DNA of 64,000 bases from Antedon mediterranea (lineage: Eukaryota > Echinodermata > Crinoidea > Comatulida > Antedonidae). The notes under the pieces were generated by a model. That model did no database searches. It was given only the letters and a program-made list of their open reading frames with translations, and was not told where the DNA came from. Made by a program: the position numbers and the translations under genes. The stretch is taken from positions 15,658,922 to 15,722,921 of the forward strand of contig NC_092678.1 of assembly GCF_964355755.1 (NCBI RefSeq). Reading direction: 5' to 3'. Of the stretch, positions 11,650 to 23,180 are shown piece by piece. Within the stretch, counting starts at the first letter, position 1; each line of letters opens with the position of its first letter.

Positions 11650-12312
11650 TTTTCTGAGAATGCCCCAACAACTCTCAATTCGTTGATTATGCTGACTTGT
11701 TCCTTGTATAAAACTGCTGTTCTCATTACAAAGAAATTGTTGCATTGGACCAACAATAGAATTTTCAGTTCCGAAATCTGTTCTAATAGACTTTGGACAA
11801 CCCCCGGGACAACCCATATTTTTTGGCGAACAGAATTTACGTAATAGCCGGCTATAACTTTGGGACTAGCCATATTATGTGTCTAGAGAATCCGTCATTT
11901 ATACAAATGCCGTATGGCTTAAGTTTGCCGTACGACTCGATATGTCAGATATAGTTTGGGCCAGGTACATGATAAATTCTTCTGTGTAGTCGTCGTCTCC
12001 TTCTTGCTTCGACACCCTCTGGGTCAAGAAGGTTTAAAATTATTCTGACCGTCTCTTTATCTATGTTTAACCCATTTTGTGTGCAACGAATGTGCATCCA
12101 CCTGTACCCATGTAGCATCCTTGACGTCTGTAATTGGCTTCCAGTTCGTCAGAATGCCATTTTCTTCGACTAAGGCACATTTTTTTCAGCCTTCGCTTTA
12201 ATGTCCGTTTACTTATCAAAATATCATGATCTTCTGCTAACATTTCAATAATCTCTTGATAATTTAAGCTACGATTGAAATATAATCTAATCCAATGGTT
12301 TTCAGGACGCAT
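11650..12312 (-). pseudogene. Decayed, 3'-truncated second copy of the integrase-core transposase
   Basis: It reads on the minus strand and starts with the same first 51 codons as the 2336 copy. It then carries several breaks. A deletion shortly after DELE removes about nine codons and shifts frame, there is another deletion around the first catalytic region, and a small insertion near 11815 shifts frame again before the second catalytic Asp. The copy ends abruptly near 11650, inside the codons after the catalytic Glu, so the intron and last exon are absent. Nucleotide similarity to copy 1 outside the breaks is very high by eye, so decay is recent. It lies inverted to copy 1, and the HECT-like gene is between them. 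Confidence 0.85.
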
Positions 12313-12369
12313 GATGACCAGATTGCATTAGCTAAAGTCATCCGGGATGGTTGGGATGTCATTAGAAAG

Positions 12370-12812
12370 GGCAGAGGTCGAATTATTAATTCGAAATAAC
12401 GAATTAAAAATTTGAATTAACGAATTACTAATTTGAAATTTCGAATTACTAATTTGAAATTTCGAATTATTAATTCGAAATAACGAATTACTAATTCGAA
12501 ATTTCGAATTACTAATTCGAAATTTCGAATTATTAATTCGAAATAACGAATTATTAATTCGAAATAACGAATTACTAATTCGAAATTACGAATTACTAAT
12601 TCGAAATAACGAATTACTAATTCGAAATTTCGAATTAATAATTCGAAATTTCGAATTAATAATTCGAAATTTCGAATTAATAATTTGAAATAACGAAATA
12701 AATAATTCGAAATTTCGAATTATTAATTCGAAATTTCAAATTACTTAAATAAATTCGAAATAACGAATTAATAATTCGAAAAAACGAATTAATAATTCGT
12801 TATTTCGAATTT
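12370..12812. repeat. Long AATTCGAAAT-type palindromic array beside transposase copy 2
   Basis: About 440 bp of near-continuous GAATTAATAATTCGAAATTTC and AATTCGAAATAACGAATTA words, every one locally self-complementary. It matches the shorter array at 2130-2276 in inverted orientation and at the same distance from the transposase start codon. Confidence 0.85.
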
Positions 12813-12819
12813 GTGAAAG

Positions 12820-13385
12820 CAATATTATTTTTTTGTTGGCCCTAATAGGCTTTCGTATTAATAAAATGTTTTAATTTGTATGCTGGAACTTCTGGACCTA
12901 ATGTCAATAAATAAATGAAATTCCGTATCGTTATTGTATAAAATTATAAGTTTTATTATAAAAATATTCACAACTAGAGTAGGCCTATAAGAGTAGTTTC
13001 AACAATTAAACAAAATCAACTATAATACTAAAATTACGACCTGCGCAGTATTATTTATATTATAAAAAATTGCTTACTAAATCACCAATGAAAATGAAAA
13101 GATGATGAATATATACATATCTACTTAACTTGTCGCAAATATCGTTATGTTTCACATACCAATGCGCAGTTGTTTTCCAGTTATAAAGATACAATGTCAA
13201 TGTCATAGTTCATTTGATCGAAAAGGAAGTTCATGTCAACATACAATTGTTCGAAATTAATTTAAATCCTAATTTTTCCATGCGAATTTGTTCGCGCGAA
13301 TCGAAATCGTCATGTTATACGCGTGCGTAGAGAGACATTTGGAAGATATAAACATGAATACGCATGCGTATAACAATTTCGCCTA
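12820..13385. other. No gene; left half of a broken inverted repeat
   Basis: No coding region. 13283-13380 (GCGAATTTGTTCGCGCGAAT ... ACATGAATACGCATGCGTAT) recurs, partly inverted, at 14343-14430 on the other side of the Harbinger-like element. That element therefore inserted into an older inverted-repeat element. Confidence 0.5.
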
Positions 13386-14217
13386 AGCCCCTTTCTCACA
13401 GATGTGCCTGCAATATACCGGTACAGTGCTGGCGTCGTGCCGGTATCGTTACCGGCATATACCCATTCTCATCGGACTATCGTGCCGGAAATATAACCGG
13501 TATATACCGGCTTTCTGTGAGAAAGGAGTCGGGCATATTCGGCCAATAAAAAGTCTCTGACAAAATAATTATTGAGGGCGCCCTTTATTGTTATTATTTT
13601 TGTCTAGCGATGATATGGCGGCGAATGTTAAGTTACAGATTATTATCTTCCTTTATAGCATATTTATGCAATACATGCTATGTACAGTATATTGTGCATA
13701 TATTATACAGGTATAGCAATTAATTTGCCGTCATCGGCAATCTGTAAAACACCTTAGAAGGCTGTAGGCCTACAATTTACAAGGCGACGAAAGGTCAGGC
13801 ACCAACAAACAAAGAGCTAATGGATGGCCTAGCCTAGCGGCCTATATAGATTATGCTACAAATTTCTTCTTGTCCCCTTATTTTAAGCAGCTCTCTTATC
13901 TCATTATCCCTCCAGTTCGACATTATTATTGTTAATTGAATTGAATAGGCGCCAAAGTGATACACTTGACTGCGCAAGGTGTCAAAGCCTCGACGGGGGG
14001 AACCCCGGAATATAACGGCAATACGTTCTCACAGAATGCCCGTCTGGCATTGCGGGGAATATCCCTAGAATATTACTAGGTCTAAAGCAGGTCATGTCGA
14101 TGCCGGCATGGTGCCGGCATGATGCCAAGACGACCCGTTCTCACAGAAAACCATACCGGCATGGTAATGGTATATTCCCGCAATATTCCTGGCACACAAC
14201 TCTGTGAGAAAGGGGCT
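13386..14217. mobile_element. Harbinger-like non-autonomous element, 832 bp, CTA target duplication
   Basis: Terminal inverted repeats AGCCCCTTTCTCACAGA and TCTGTGAGAAAGGGGCT are perfect over 17 bases. They are flanked by CTA on both sides (13383-13385 and 14218-14220), the 3-bp duplication size of PIF/Harbinger elements. The first 145 bases form their own foldback ending TTTCTGTGAGAAAGGAG near 13530, and CCGGCAT/ATGCCGGTA words recur at both ends. No transposase ORF is present. Confidence 0.75.
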
Positions 14218-14712
14218 CTAGTGAAAAATCGGCTTAAATGATATTATTACAAAATGAGGACATTATTCTATGCGAGTGTATTAATTCCCGGTTCAGTTCG
14301 ATGGTGCGCCGAACATGGACAATTAATGCTAAAGCCGACTTGGCGAATTTGCTCGCGCGAATCGAAAGCGTCAACTTATACGCATGCGTATTCATGTTTC
14401 AATCTTCCATATCTCTCTCTCTACACAAAAAAAAAATCGGCTTTATAGTGGTACATTTTAGGCATAATCTTTCCGGAAGCTATCGCTCCGGGTCTGGGCT
14501 TATGGTAAACTTAACAAAGTATATGTGTAATTATTAATAGGACTACCCTCAGTATGAATTAGAAAGATTCTCTTGTTCCGTTTAACGAAATTCCAATTGA
14601 CAGGCAAACGGAATAGGCCAAGTGTGACTAAGTGTAAGGTTATACAGCTGAAACGTTGCCGCTGGCATCATAATGTATAGGCATAGTTAGATTTATATTT
14701 TGGACGACCTTA

Positions 14713-14830
14713 AGCTCTGTCTACAATATCAAACTAGTGTGATGGTAGTGATATGCCCAAATATAGTAGTGATATGATCATCATGTCCATATATATGGGC
14801 ACATCACATTTTGATAGTGTAGACAGAGCT
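14713..14830. mobile_element. MITE family M2, minimal 118-bp copy, TTA target duplication
   Basis: AGCTCTGTCTAC...GTAGACAGAGCT with TTA on both sides (14710-14712 and 14831-14833). The interior holds one inverted version of the TACCATATTTGGGCACATCAC-like word (as GTGATATGCCCAAATATAGTA) that is amplified at 29281-30441. This is the smallest complete member of the family in the window. Confidence 0.8.
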
Positions 14831-14995
14831 TTATACAATGTATATTCGCTACTTTTATCAAAACTTCCAAAGAACTTGAGAGAAGAAGAACTTCCATCCA
14901 AACGCACAATGAGTTCATGATCGAACTTGTGCCATGTTATCGCAAATCGGAAGTTCCCAAGTTATTAGTTTAACGTTTAAAGAAGTGGTTCAAGT

Positions 14996-17900
14996 TTAAC
15001 GAAATGGTACGCCTATAGTAACTAAAAATAATATAGCAAAAATAACAGAGACCGAACTCGTCAAAGCTGAGGCGGCACTTGGTTGAGTTATGGGTATGAG
15101 TTCTCGTCCTGTTGGCAGAGGTATTGTTAAAGAACTTGGATATTCATCCGTGTTGCGATCGTTACACCATAATTCTGGGTCCAACTCATCTAAAATAACA
15201 AAACAAAAGAAATCAGTAAGTAATAGGCCTACAGTATTATTATATAATGATACAATGACGAATCTCGTTAACAAACGTAAATTTAACTAATAATCGTTAG
15301 AGTATGTTTATTGTGTAAAAAAGTTTACAATGAACGTAAAAGAATAAGTACTAGGACTAATAGGGAGCTTAATATTTGAGACGACCTATGACATAGAACC
15401 TGTGACGTCATTTTATTTTGTTAATGTCTTTGGGTCTGGCAATTCCTCGCGAAAATTCGAAATCGTAGACGATGACGACAAAGTAATGCATACTTTACCA
15501 AAGCGACGATCGAACGCACATAAATTTGCGCCGAAAATCGACGACTCTCTATTATATGTAAATCATAATAGGTCATCTGCCAACTTTAAACCAATCAAAA
15601 TCAAGTTTATTACTGACGAGTGATCGCTTTCCATGAAGCCATGATATGTATATTTCACTTTTTAATCGATGGAATATATTAAAAATCACTCGAAATCCCA
15701 AAACCGGATCGTATACGTACTCGGAGGTAAGCTGACTGAAAAGCGGAACCAGAATGTGACGTCACTGTCACTGCAACCCTGAGCGTCACAGAAGAATCTG
15801 AAGTAAGCAGTGTTCCCTGGCGCCTGACGGCAATCGTAAATCTTGGTGTCGCAAAACTCACGACCAAGCTGATCTTCAACACTGAAACATAACAAATAAA
15901 ACAGTGATTTGTCGGAAAATACTTTCCAAAGAAACAGCATGGAAATTTGCACAACATTATTGCTGAACGCAGTTAAATATTGTACCACAAATTAAAATAT
16001 GTAATATAGAATTGACATGTGGAGTGACGGCTTATGAGCGCTCACCGGCTAAACACAGGGGTCCCGAAGCTTATGGTGGCCCATGAGCAATGTCCAGAGG
16101 AAAATACAGGCATTAAAATATGTCGAAAAGTCTCTAAAAAACGCCCGAGGCCTATAGCGTCTGAGGGCCACTTGAGGTTCCTAATAAACCAGGGGCATCT
16201 GCGTTACGCCACTGCATGTTACGTGTTTTGTTCAATATTTACGGTGTGCAGCATTTGCACACTGCATTTGGTGTAACAAAAATGTCTGGATATTCTTACG
16301 AAACGAGTGCCAATAAATCCATCACTGTATTTTACTTACCAAATTACTGATCCTGGAGGTGAAGATTCCGCCTAAAAAACATAAAACAAATATTTTAGGC
16401 CTACAATTTGATAAAAATGAATTAGCCTAGGCCTAGTAGACTTCGTTGATGATAACTTATATTGCGCTTATTTGAGTCCACCGATCTATGTTAACGCATG
16501 ACGCTTTCCACTTTCGTATTTGACAATACAAGGACGTAAGAAATTTGACCAATCACGACGCGCCGCACTATCCGAATTGTCGCTTGTGATTGGTCAAACC
16601 TATCTTTGTGCTACGCCGTTGTGTTGCGTCCAAGCGGCACCTTCTTACTGTATTCTACCGGTCCCTCTTAAAAAAAATCAACTGGAAGCCAATTAGCTGT
16701 CATATAAGGGGATTTTGTTTTTTTATAAGGTAAATAATTTTTTATTCAATCCAGTTTTTGGTCAAAATGAATAACTATTATGTGTTCCATTAAAATGGCA
16801 AGAAAAATGTTTAGGGGGACAATATATCTTTAACCAAGAAAGTATCGGTGTTAAGCTTACCATGATCTCTATCCTCTTATCATCTACATTGTCAACTGAA
16901 TAGCAAGGAGTGGGCTGTCCTGCGTCGGTTTCAAAATACTTTATGACAGAAGACTGGAAGCCCAGAGGTCTGCCATTAGGATCGAAGAGTGCTGTGTAGT
17001 TACCATACTGCTCGGGTGGAAGCGGCACCCAGTTCGGATCACTAGGGTTGCATGAAGCTGACCATGTGCCTGTCATATAAAATTAATATGCATGTCACAA
17101 AAATGTTTATATGTGGTAGCAATTAGTATATAGAACGCGCTCTTTCCTAAAATTTACCCCGGCGTTTAAACTGTATTATAATCGGAATGCGTATAGAGAC
17201 TATTCTTAATCAGCCAATCAGATACTACTACCCCAATGACATAAGTACATGTGTATATTCTTTATTTTTTTTAATACATTTTTGTTTGTATATTTTTATA
17301 TTGGATGTTTGTGTAAATTTTGCTCGTTTTTGAAATATTTTTTATGTTAATGTTACTGGACGCAATTTAGTTTTGTACTGCCATGTCTTTGTTTTAATAA
17401 ACCAGAATAAATAAATAAATAAACAACGGGTTTTTATTGCTGAAAACTGAGACAACGTTAAGAAACTGATAATTTCCTTTCTTAAAGCGTGAAATCTAAA
17501 AAACCTCAAAATGCAACATAATTAAACACATCGGTTAGGCTTGCTTGGACATTTCTTTTTTCGTGCGTCCCGTATGAGGCCTAGCTAACAATTTCATGAA
17601 AGCTGTAATGAAATGGTCTACAAATTTCACTTATTTGCAATATTGTTATATATGTGGTGGCCTATCATAACGAATATAGGCTAAAAAATTAATTCAGCCT
17701 AAAATGTAATCCCTCGCACTTAACCCCATTGCTTTAATGATGACGTTGATTGAGTCTAATCAAGAGAAACAAGTTCGCCAACCCTTTGTTCATAGGTAGT
17801 ACGCTTGATCGAATGATAGGAATGATACAATTTGAATACAGTAATCATAATGGAAGATAATCTCTGGATTAATCAGATCAGATTACATCAATCAATCAAT

Positions 17901-19831
17901 CTATTGTTATATTTAGCTATTAGGCATATTGCTCACTCAAATCTCTATATAATTTACTGTTGTACCTTGGTTGATTTTATGATCTGCTGTAAATTAGATT
18001 TCGTATTAAGTAGGTTTACATACATAATCGCCAGATCAAATAATATTAATTGTGAATTTGAATACATTTAGATATCAATATAATGGAGTTGTAGGTGATT
18101 ACTTGCCTTCCAATCCTAAGGTCCAGGGTTCAATCCTGACCTAGTGCCAGGGTTGTAACTCACAACTCTTTCAGCAGCTCCACTCCCCAAGCCTCAAATT
18201 AGACTTAGTTTATAAGAACAATAAATTATAAAATAGTTCATCAATGATGTCCTGTAACTTGTGGTTATTCACTGTTGGACGGGTATGAAGTTAAAAAAAA
18301 AAATGCAGATATTTTAATGAATGGAAAAGCGTGCAAGAATATATAAGGGGAAACATTTGTGTTCCTTTAATAGGGTTTCCTCCCCCTGAATGGCCGAGTG
18401 TTAAAACATACATTTATCCTCGTTCTTTTCTCTGAAAATTATATTCTACCTTAGCGACGAGGGGTGTCTCAACGAAAAATAAAGGGGTGGGGTTACGGGA
18501 GTGTAGCCTAATGAAATATTAACATATATATAGTAACAGAGTTTAAAAAGGATAGCCTGTTGTCCTCCAAATAAACATGACGCAATATACGAAATTTAAC
18601 CAAAAACCAAAGTCAGACAATTTGAATATTTTTTTTTTAATTACAGTTTTAAGGTAAATACATTTATTTTTTGATCCAAATTTGGTAAAAGTAAATAACT
18701 ATTGGCATAATCATGACAATTTAAAAAAAAATATCTTATAATTTTAAGAGGAAAATATACCTTTAACTGTCATATTATTATGTGTTGAGTTGATCAAATT
18801 GATTTGATTTTGGTAATATATTTCTTATTATTATTTTCTGTTGATCATTCCTTAATATAATTATAATAATACTGTATTAATTTATGATCGAGAATTCTAT
18901 ATATACAGTAGGTATATGTTCAAATTACTTTCACATATCAATGATAATGTAGCTGTTTCAAAACACCGTAAGGCCAAAATGTTAATTTAGGATTAATGAA
19001 CAGTTGGAATAAAGTTTATGTTGGTATTAAATGAAGCAGAAGACACGTTGGAAATCGATTAAACTTATCAAAGTGAATTGTCAATGTGGAATTTTGCCAT
19101 AAAATGTAGCCCACTATTATTGTTGTTGTCCATTTATTGCTACACAATTTGTTGTGTTTTTTAAACTACTTTTTCTATTATTATTTCTCATAAATTGTTA
19201 TTTTATAAGCATTATCATAATTGTGATTCTGAGCTTTAAGTCTACTTATTTTCTTGTGTAGGCCTACGTAGTTGTTGAATTTCGGTCTATCAAGTTTAGT
19301 GTAGGCCTACTAATTGTACTACACCAGTTAAACGTCCAATTCAACCCAAATAAGGCTACTGGTAGGCCTGGTTGAATTCTTAAATCTATAGATAGGCCTA
19401 TTCGGTCAACGTATACTGGTGGTAGTAAGAGAAGATTTCGAGTTTAGCATGGATTTATATGCATATAGAACGGAGTTAAAACCTAATAGCAAAAGCTATT
19501 GGAATGGGGTAAAACCTGCATTGCTTCTACCATTGTAGAAGGCCACAGATACATGCATCTTAATGACTTCCTTGTATTGTAGGCAATTTACAAAATGATG
19601 ACTCGCAAAACTATACGTACGTGACCATTCGTGGAGTGTGTAATAATCGTATTATTCCATGGCTATATAGTTTACTGTCGGAAACTTCGAGACATCCTTA
19701 ACTTTAAGCCTAGCTAGTCTACAACATGATTAGAACACGTATCTAAAGCAAATGAATGAAAAAGACAGGTAATACTTACAGCGAACAAAAATCGTTAATA
19801 ATGGAATACTGAGTAGGCCTACCAGTTGCAT
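14996..19831 (-). CDS. Unrecognised cysteine-rich secreted or membrane-anchored protein, five exons, 215 aa
   Basis: Exons on the minus strand: 19831-19780, 17069-16861, 16371-16340, 15881-15721 and 15189-14996. Every junction is GT-AG with matching phase (donors GTAAGT, GTAAGC, GTAAGT, GTACGT), and the total is 648 nt including TAA. The product starts with a hydrophobic signal-like segment (MQLVGLLSIPLLTIFVRC). An ectodomain follows with at least nine cysteines (SASCNPSD, TPCYS, EFCDTKIYDC, FFCDAQGC, ELWCND) and a likely N-glycosylation site NYT. It ends with a C-terminal hydrophobic stretch (SVSVIFAILFLVTIGV) and only a few residues after it. That layout fits a GPI-anchored or short-tailed type I surface protein. 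I do not recognise the family. Intron 1 (2.7 kb) and the other introns hold MITE and SINE fragments. Confidence 0.75.
16490..16640. mobile_element. Diverged CCAAT-type MITE (family M4)
   Basis: GACCAATCACGACGCG ... CGCTTGTGATTGGTCAAAC with edge sequences resembling ACAAGGACGTAAG and GTTGTGTTGCGTCC, as in the better copies at 50093-50273. It lies in intron 2 of the cysteine-rich-protein gene. Confidence 0.55.
16655..16833. mobile_element. Partial M1 MITE, right half
   Basis: Ends in GGGGGACAATATATCT followed by TTAA (16830-16833), as in the complete M1 copies. The left end is lost or too diverged to see. Confidence 0.6.
17090..18080. other. Intron sequence, nothing recognised
   Basis: Within intron 1 of the cysteine-rich-protein gene. 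A/T-rich, with an AAATAAATAAATAAATA run near 17408. No coding or RNA features seen. Confidence 0.45.
18082..18304 (+). mobile_element. tRNA-derived SINE-like element with A-tail
   Basis: The opening carries a tRNA-like A-box region (GGAGTTGTAGGTGATTAC) and a B box (GGTTCAATCC, 18127-18136) about 40 bases later. An unrelated body of about 150 bases follows, ending in an A-run (18293-18303). It lies antisense inside intron 1 of the cysteine-rich-protein gene. It does not fold as a complete tRNA, so it is not a tRNA gene. Confidence 0.6.
18320..19779. other. Intron sequence with a degenerate M1 fragment
   Basis: No coding sequence. 18620-18775 resembles the M1 core and ends AAAATATACCTTTAAC, a decayed terminal repeat. 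TAGGCCTAC words cluster at 19258-19400. Confidence 0.45.
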
Positions 19832-20560
19832 CTTGGAGTATAAGTAGGCTACACTCAGGGTATTATTGTTCTCGCGGCAGCTTGGACTTTCGACTGAATT
19901 GACAGGCGCGGTATAGCGTAGTGGTGGTAGGACAATACAGCACAGTAATAGTAAATAATGGAAAGGTTAGTTCTATTTTTAGAAACAATACCTCGATGAC
20001 GTCGTGATGAGAATAATCAAATTCAATGATTACTAATACAATGGCGTAAAATGTGTGTGAACAAACACACATGATGTGACATAATAGGGGGCGTAACTTC
20101 TTGCTAATAAACCACAAACGGAACGTCAGATTAGGACTACCATGCAAATATAAAATTATAGTGCTTATAATTGCTATGCACTAACAATGCATATAGTCGG
20201 CCAATTAATGCCGACCCCGATTGAATATAGTGTCATAAGTCTATTGTAATATAGCTTACGACTGCATTACGTAACAATTACGGGAGGGACGATCAATGGA
20301 TTTTCCCAATTCTATAATACATTTTTAAACATCTTAACAATATCGTATTTTAGCGGTACGTAGTATTACATTATTTACGTTTAGGCCTACAATGAATCAT
20401 CTCTAATCATAGCTCCATTACTATAGTGTATTTTCGGGTTTCCAATTTAAGTCAGTAACAACCCTACATTTAGTCGTATATTCATCATATTTCTTTTCTT
20501 TTAATATTTCCATGTGGATGAATGTTATGTGCAATAGTCGATGATGTAATAATAGCGAAT
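19832..20560. other. Upstream region of the cysteine-rich-protein gene, no gene seen
   Basis: Sequence 5' of the first coding exon. No convincing TATA box or other promoter signal and no supported ORF. Confidence 0.4.
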
Positions 20561-20562
20561 TT

Positions 20563-20770
20563 TCTGCCGACGTACGTACAAAGGAATGCCGATGAACGTT
20601 CCCGCAAACTTTGAGGCAACGGTCAACTCAACCAGCTTAACATCTAAACATGGAGGTTTACCTCCCCATGATCTTAATATAGTTACGTACAAAGGAATGC
20701 GGATGAACTTTCCTGCAAACTTTGAGGCAACGGTCAATCAACCAGAGCTCAACTTCTAAATCATAGTAAC
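20563..20770. repeat. Two tandem copies of a roughly 120-bp repeat, split by a retrotransposon
   Basis: ACGTACAAAGGAATGC ... CAAACTTTGAGGCAACGGTCAA occurs at about 20571 and 20685. A third start (ACGTACAAAGGAATGCGGG) lies at 26110-26128, immediately after the BEL element, so the retrotransposon integrated into this short array. Confidence 0.75.
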
Positions 20771-21078
20771 TGGTACGTCAGGGAAACTCAATACGTAAGA
20801 AAACAACAACTCCTGCTAATTGTATATAAAGCCTTTTATAAGCTTTGTGTATTTATTCAATTTCTTTGGCAGGATATTTAGCTTCCCTTATTCATTATAC
20901 ATTTACTGCATTTTATAGCTAAAATTACTATACATTATGGCTGTCTATCACCCTTCTAGTGACGACCTTTTGCCTATCGTGTGACTTGCTGCAACTAACT
21001 TAAATCATCTTTTAATTATACAAATGTTTCTTCCTTTCTACGCATGCGTGATACAAGCGATCGTTCTATAACGATCCA
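20771..21078 (-). repeat. 3' LTR of the BEL/Pao element
   Basis: On the minus strand it begins TGGATCGTTATAG and ends CTGACGTACCA, next to the GTAAC duplication. It is complete and acts as an uninterrupted reference for the 5' LTR, which is split by an insertion. TTTATA/TATATAAAG words near 20823-20840 sit at a possible promoter or poly(A) position. Confidence 0.9.
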
Positions 21079-21134
21079 TCCTCCTCCTTCACAAAAAAGG
21101 AGTTATTACATATAACCTTCTGTAGGGTAAATAA

Positions 21135-23180
21135 CTAAACTATCTTATTTATTGGTCTTCGATATGTTCCCGTTTGAGTTTTGACTTGTACATTTCTAAC
21201 TTTTCCATCTGCACCAGGATACACTTCTATGATCCTTCCTAATATCCATTTTCCTCTAATTGTATTGGGATCAGAAACTCTCACATTTCTCCTATCAGTA
21301 TTCCATTTTTTCCGAGGTACTAATAACGGAAACACATCTCTTATCCAACATTTCCAGAAACTATCAACGATGCGTTGCATAAACTCGAATCGGTGTCTTG
21401 GATTCTTCGTATCCCGAAATGGTCCATTTGATATTCCACTTGATGCTCGTCCTAACAAAATATCATTTGGACATAAATATCTACCGTCGTCCGGGTCATT
21501 CGGAATTCTTCCTATTGGTCGTTGATTCACTAAGTTACTAACTTCCATGAAACAAGTTTGCAACTCAAACGGCGTCATGGTTTGTTGCCCAATGGCTTTT
21601 CTTAAAGCAAGTTTACAGCTTTTGACTAGTGACTCGGCAAATCCGTTTTGGTGCGGTGCCAATGGCGTTGTAAATTTTCATTGTACTCTTTTCTCGGCGC
21701 AAAACTCCTTTAACTCCTTTTGATCAACAATCGATGTATTTACAGGCCAATCCTCCTCAGGCAAGTATAAGAACTCTGGTCCAATTCGCCATCTTCCGTT
21801 AAGCTGTTTAACTGGTATGCCACGTGATACATCGTCTGCTACATTATGCTCACCGGGGACGTGTCTCCATTGCGACGGCTCTGACATGCTCTGTATTTCT
21901 CCAATTCTATTTGATACAAATGACTTAAAGCCTCTCGCTTGGCTTCTTATCCATGCCAAAACGATCATGCTGTTTGTTAAGAAGATTACTTTATTGAATT
22001 TGATTCTGGTTTTGTCTATTATAATCGTATGAAGTCTCGTAGCTACCAATGCTGCTTGCAATTCAAGCCTAGGAATTGTTAACTTCTTGAGCAGTGTTAC
22101 TCGTGATTTCGCTTCCACAAATTTCACATCAAATTGATTATTATCTACTTTCCAGCGAATGTATGCACACGACCCAAATGCGTCTTCTGACGCATCTGCA
22201 AACATACATAGTATAGGCCCTTCTGTTGTTGTTGGTGGCGTTAGACACCTATCAAAACTGATAGTATTTAGTTCTTTCATTTCTTTGAATAACTTCACCC
22301 ACCAATCTTCGATTCGAAGTGGCGTACTTTTCTTGTCTGGGCGCAACACTCCGTGATGAGAGATGTAATGTACCGGACCGTCGTATGATGATAACTCTTT
22401 GTCTGATAACTTTCTAGCGAATTTCATGTCTACCATCTCTTTGATTTGGTTCTTATAAGCTTTTGCATGCTCAGGATTCTTAAGTAAGCGTCTTTCCATT
22501 GAATACAATTTCTTTTCAGCTTGTGATCGGTTATTTGGTAGTTGGTTTGGATCCCTTTTCCATGGGTATGGTATTAACCACTGGTTACCCAGTTTGGTAC
22601 AGGAGTCTGCTATTATTTTGGCTTCTTCTGACTCTATCGGCCCAATTTTACTTGCTTCACAAGAACACGTTTTAACAGTAACGCCCATAGCGTCTGTAGT
22701 CCAAAAACCGGTTAAGTCTACTGGTTGTGAAAACTTTACATGTAATACATTGTTTGACGGTCGGTCTTCTGTCACTGCCCCAAAAATCACCCAGCCTAAT
22801 GGTGAGTGTCGAGCAATTAGGTTGCCTGCCTCTCTAGTTTCACCAATGTGTATGTTTGGGTGGTCAATTCCAATTAACAAATCTACATCACCATGTCCTC
22901 GATAAATATCCTTGGTATCAATTTTGAAACGTCTCGCTATATCAGCCACGCATATTTCTTCCACGTCGTCACTTATAGACGGAATACAAATAGCCTTAAT
23001 AATAAACTCTTGTTTGCTTCTCATTGGTCGAATACGGGTTTCATATATCTTCGTAAACAACTGTTCCTCTTCTCCGCCTACTTTCTTTATCGTAGTTACC
23101 ACTTCCTTTCCTTTAAGATGTAATTGTTCTGCAAGTGGACTTCTTATTAAACTGATTTGAGCGCCTGAATCCAAAAGCAC
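21135..23180 (-). pseudogene. Pol remnant of the BEL/Pao element (protease, RNase H, integrase C-terminal part)
   Basis: The long frame 23180-21678 opens with an aspartic protease (LLDSGAQISLI, DUF1758 type). It continues to the start of the Pao reverse transcriptase (HHGVLRPDKKSTPLRI) and then jumps directly to sequence beyond the polymerase core, so the catalytic RT region is deleted in frame. The RNase H-like Pao domain follows (CMFADASEDAFGSCAYIRW). A second in-frame deletion removes the zinc-binding and most of the catalytic integrase region. A single nonsense codon (21678-21680) separates this frame from 21662-21135, which holds the end of integrase and the C-terminal DUF5641-like domain (LVPRKKWNTDRRNVRV). 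Both deletions keep the reading frame. Confidence 0.85.

Noticed and set aside
15402-15623. 73-codon plus-strand ORF
   Set aside because: Lies in an intron of the cysteine-rich-protein gene; no start context, homology or splice support.
22594-23160. Plus-strand ORFs over the retrotransposon
   Set aside because: They are antisense shadows of the BEL/Pao pol frame.
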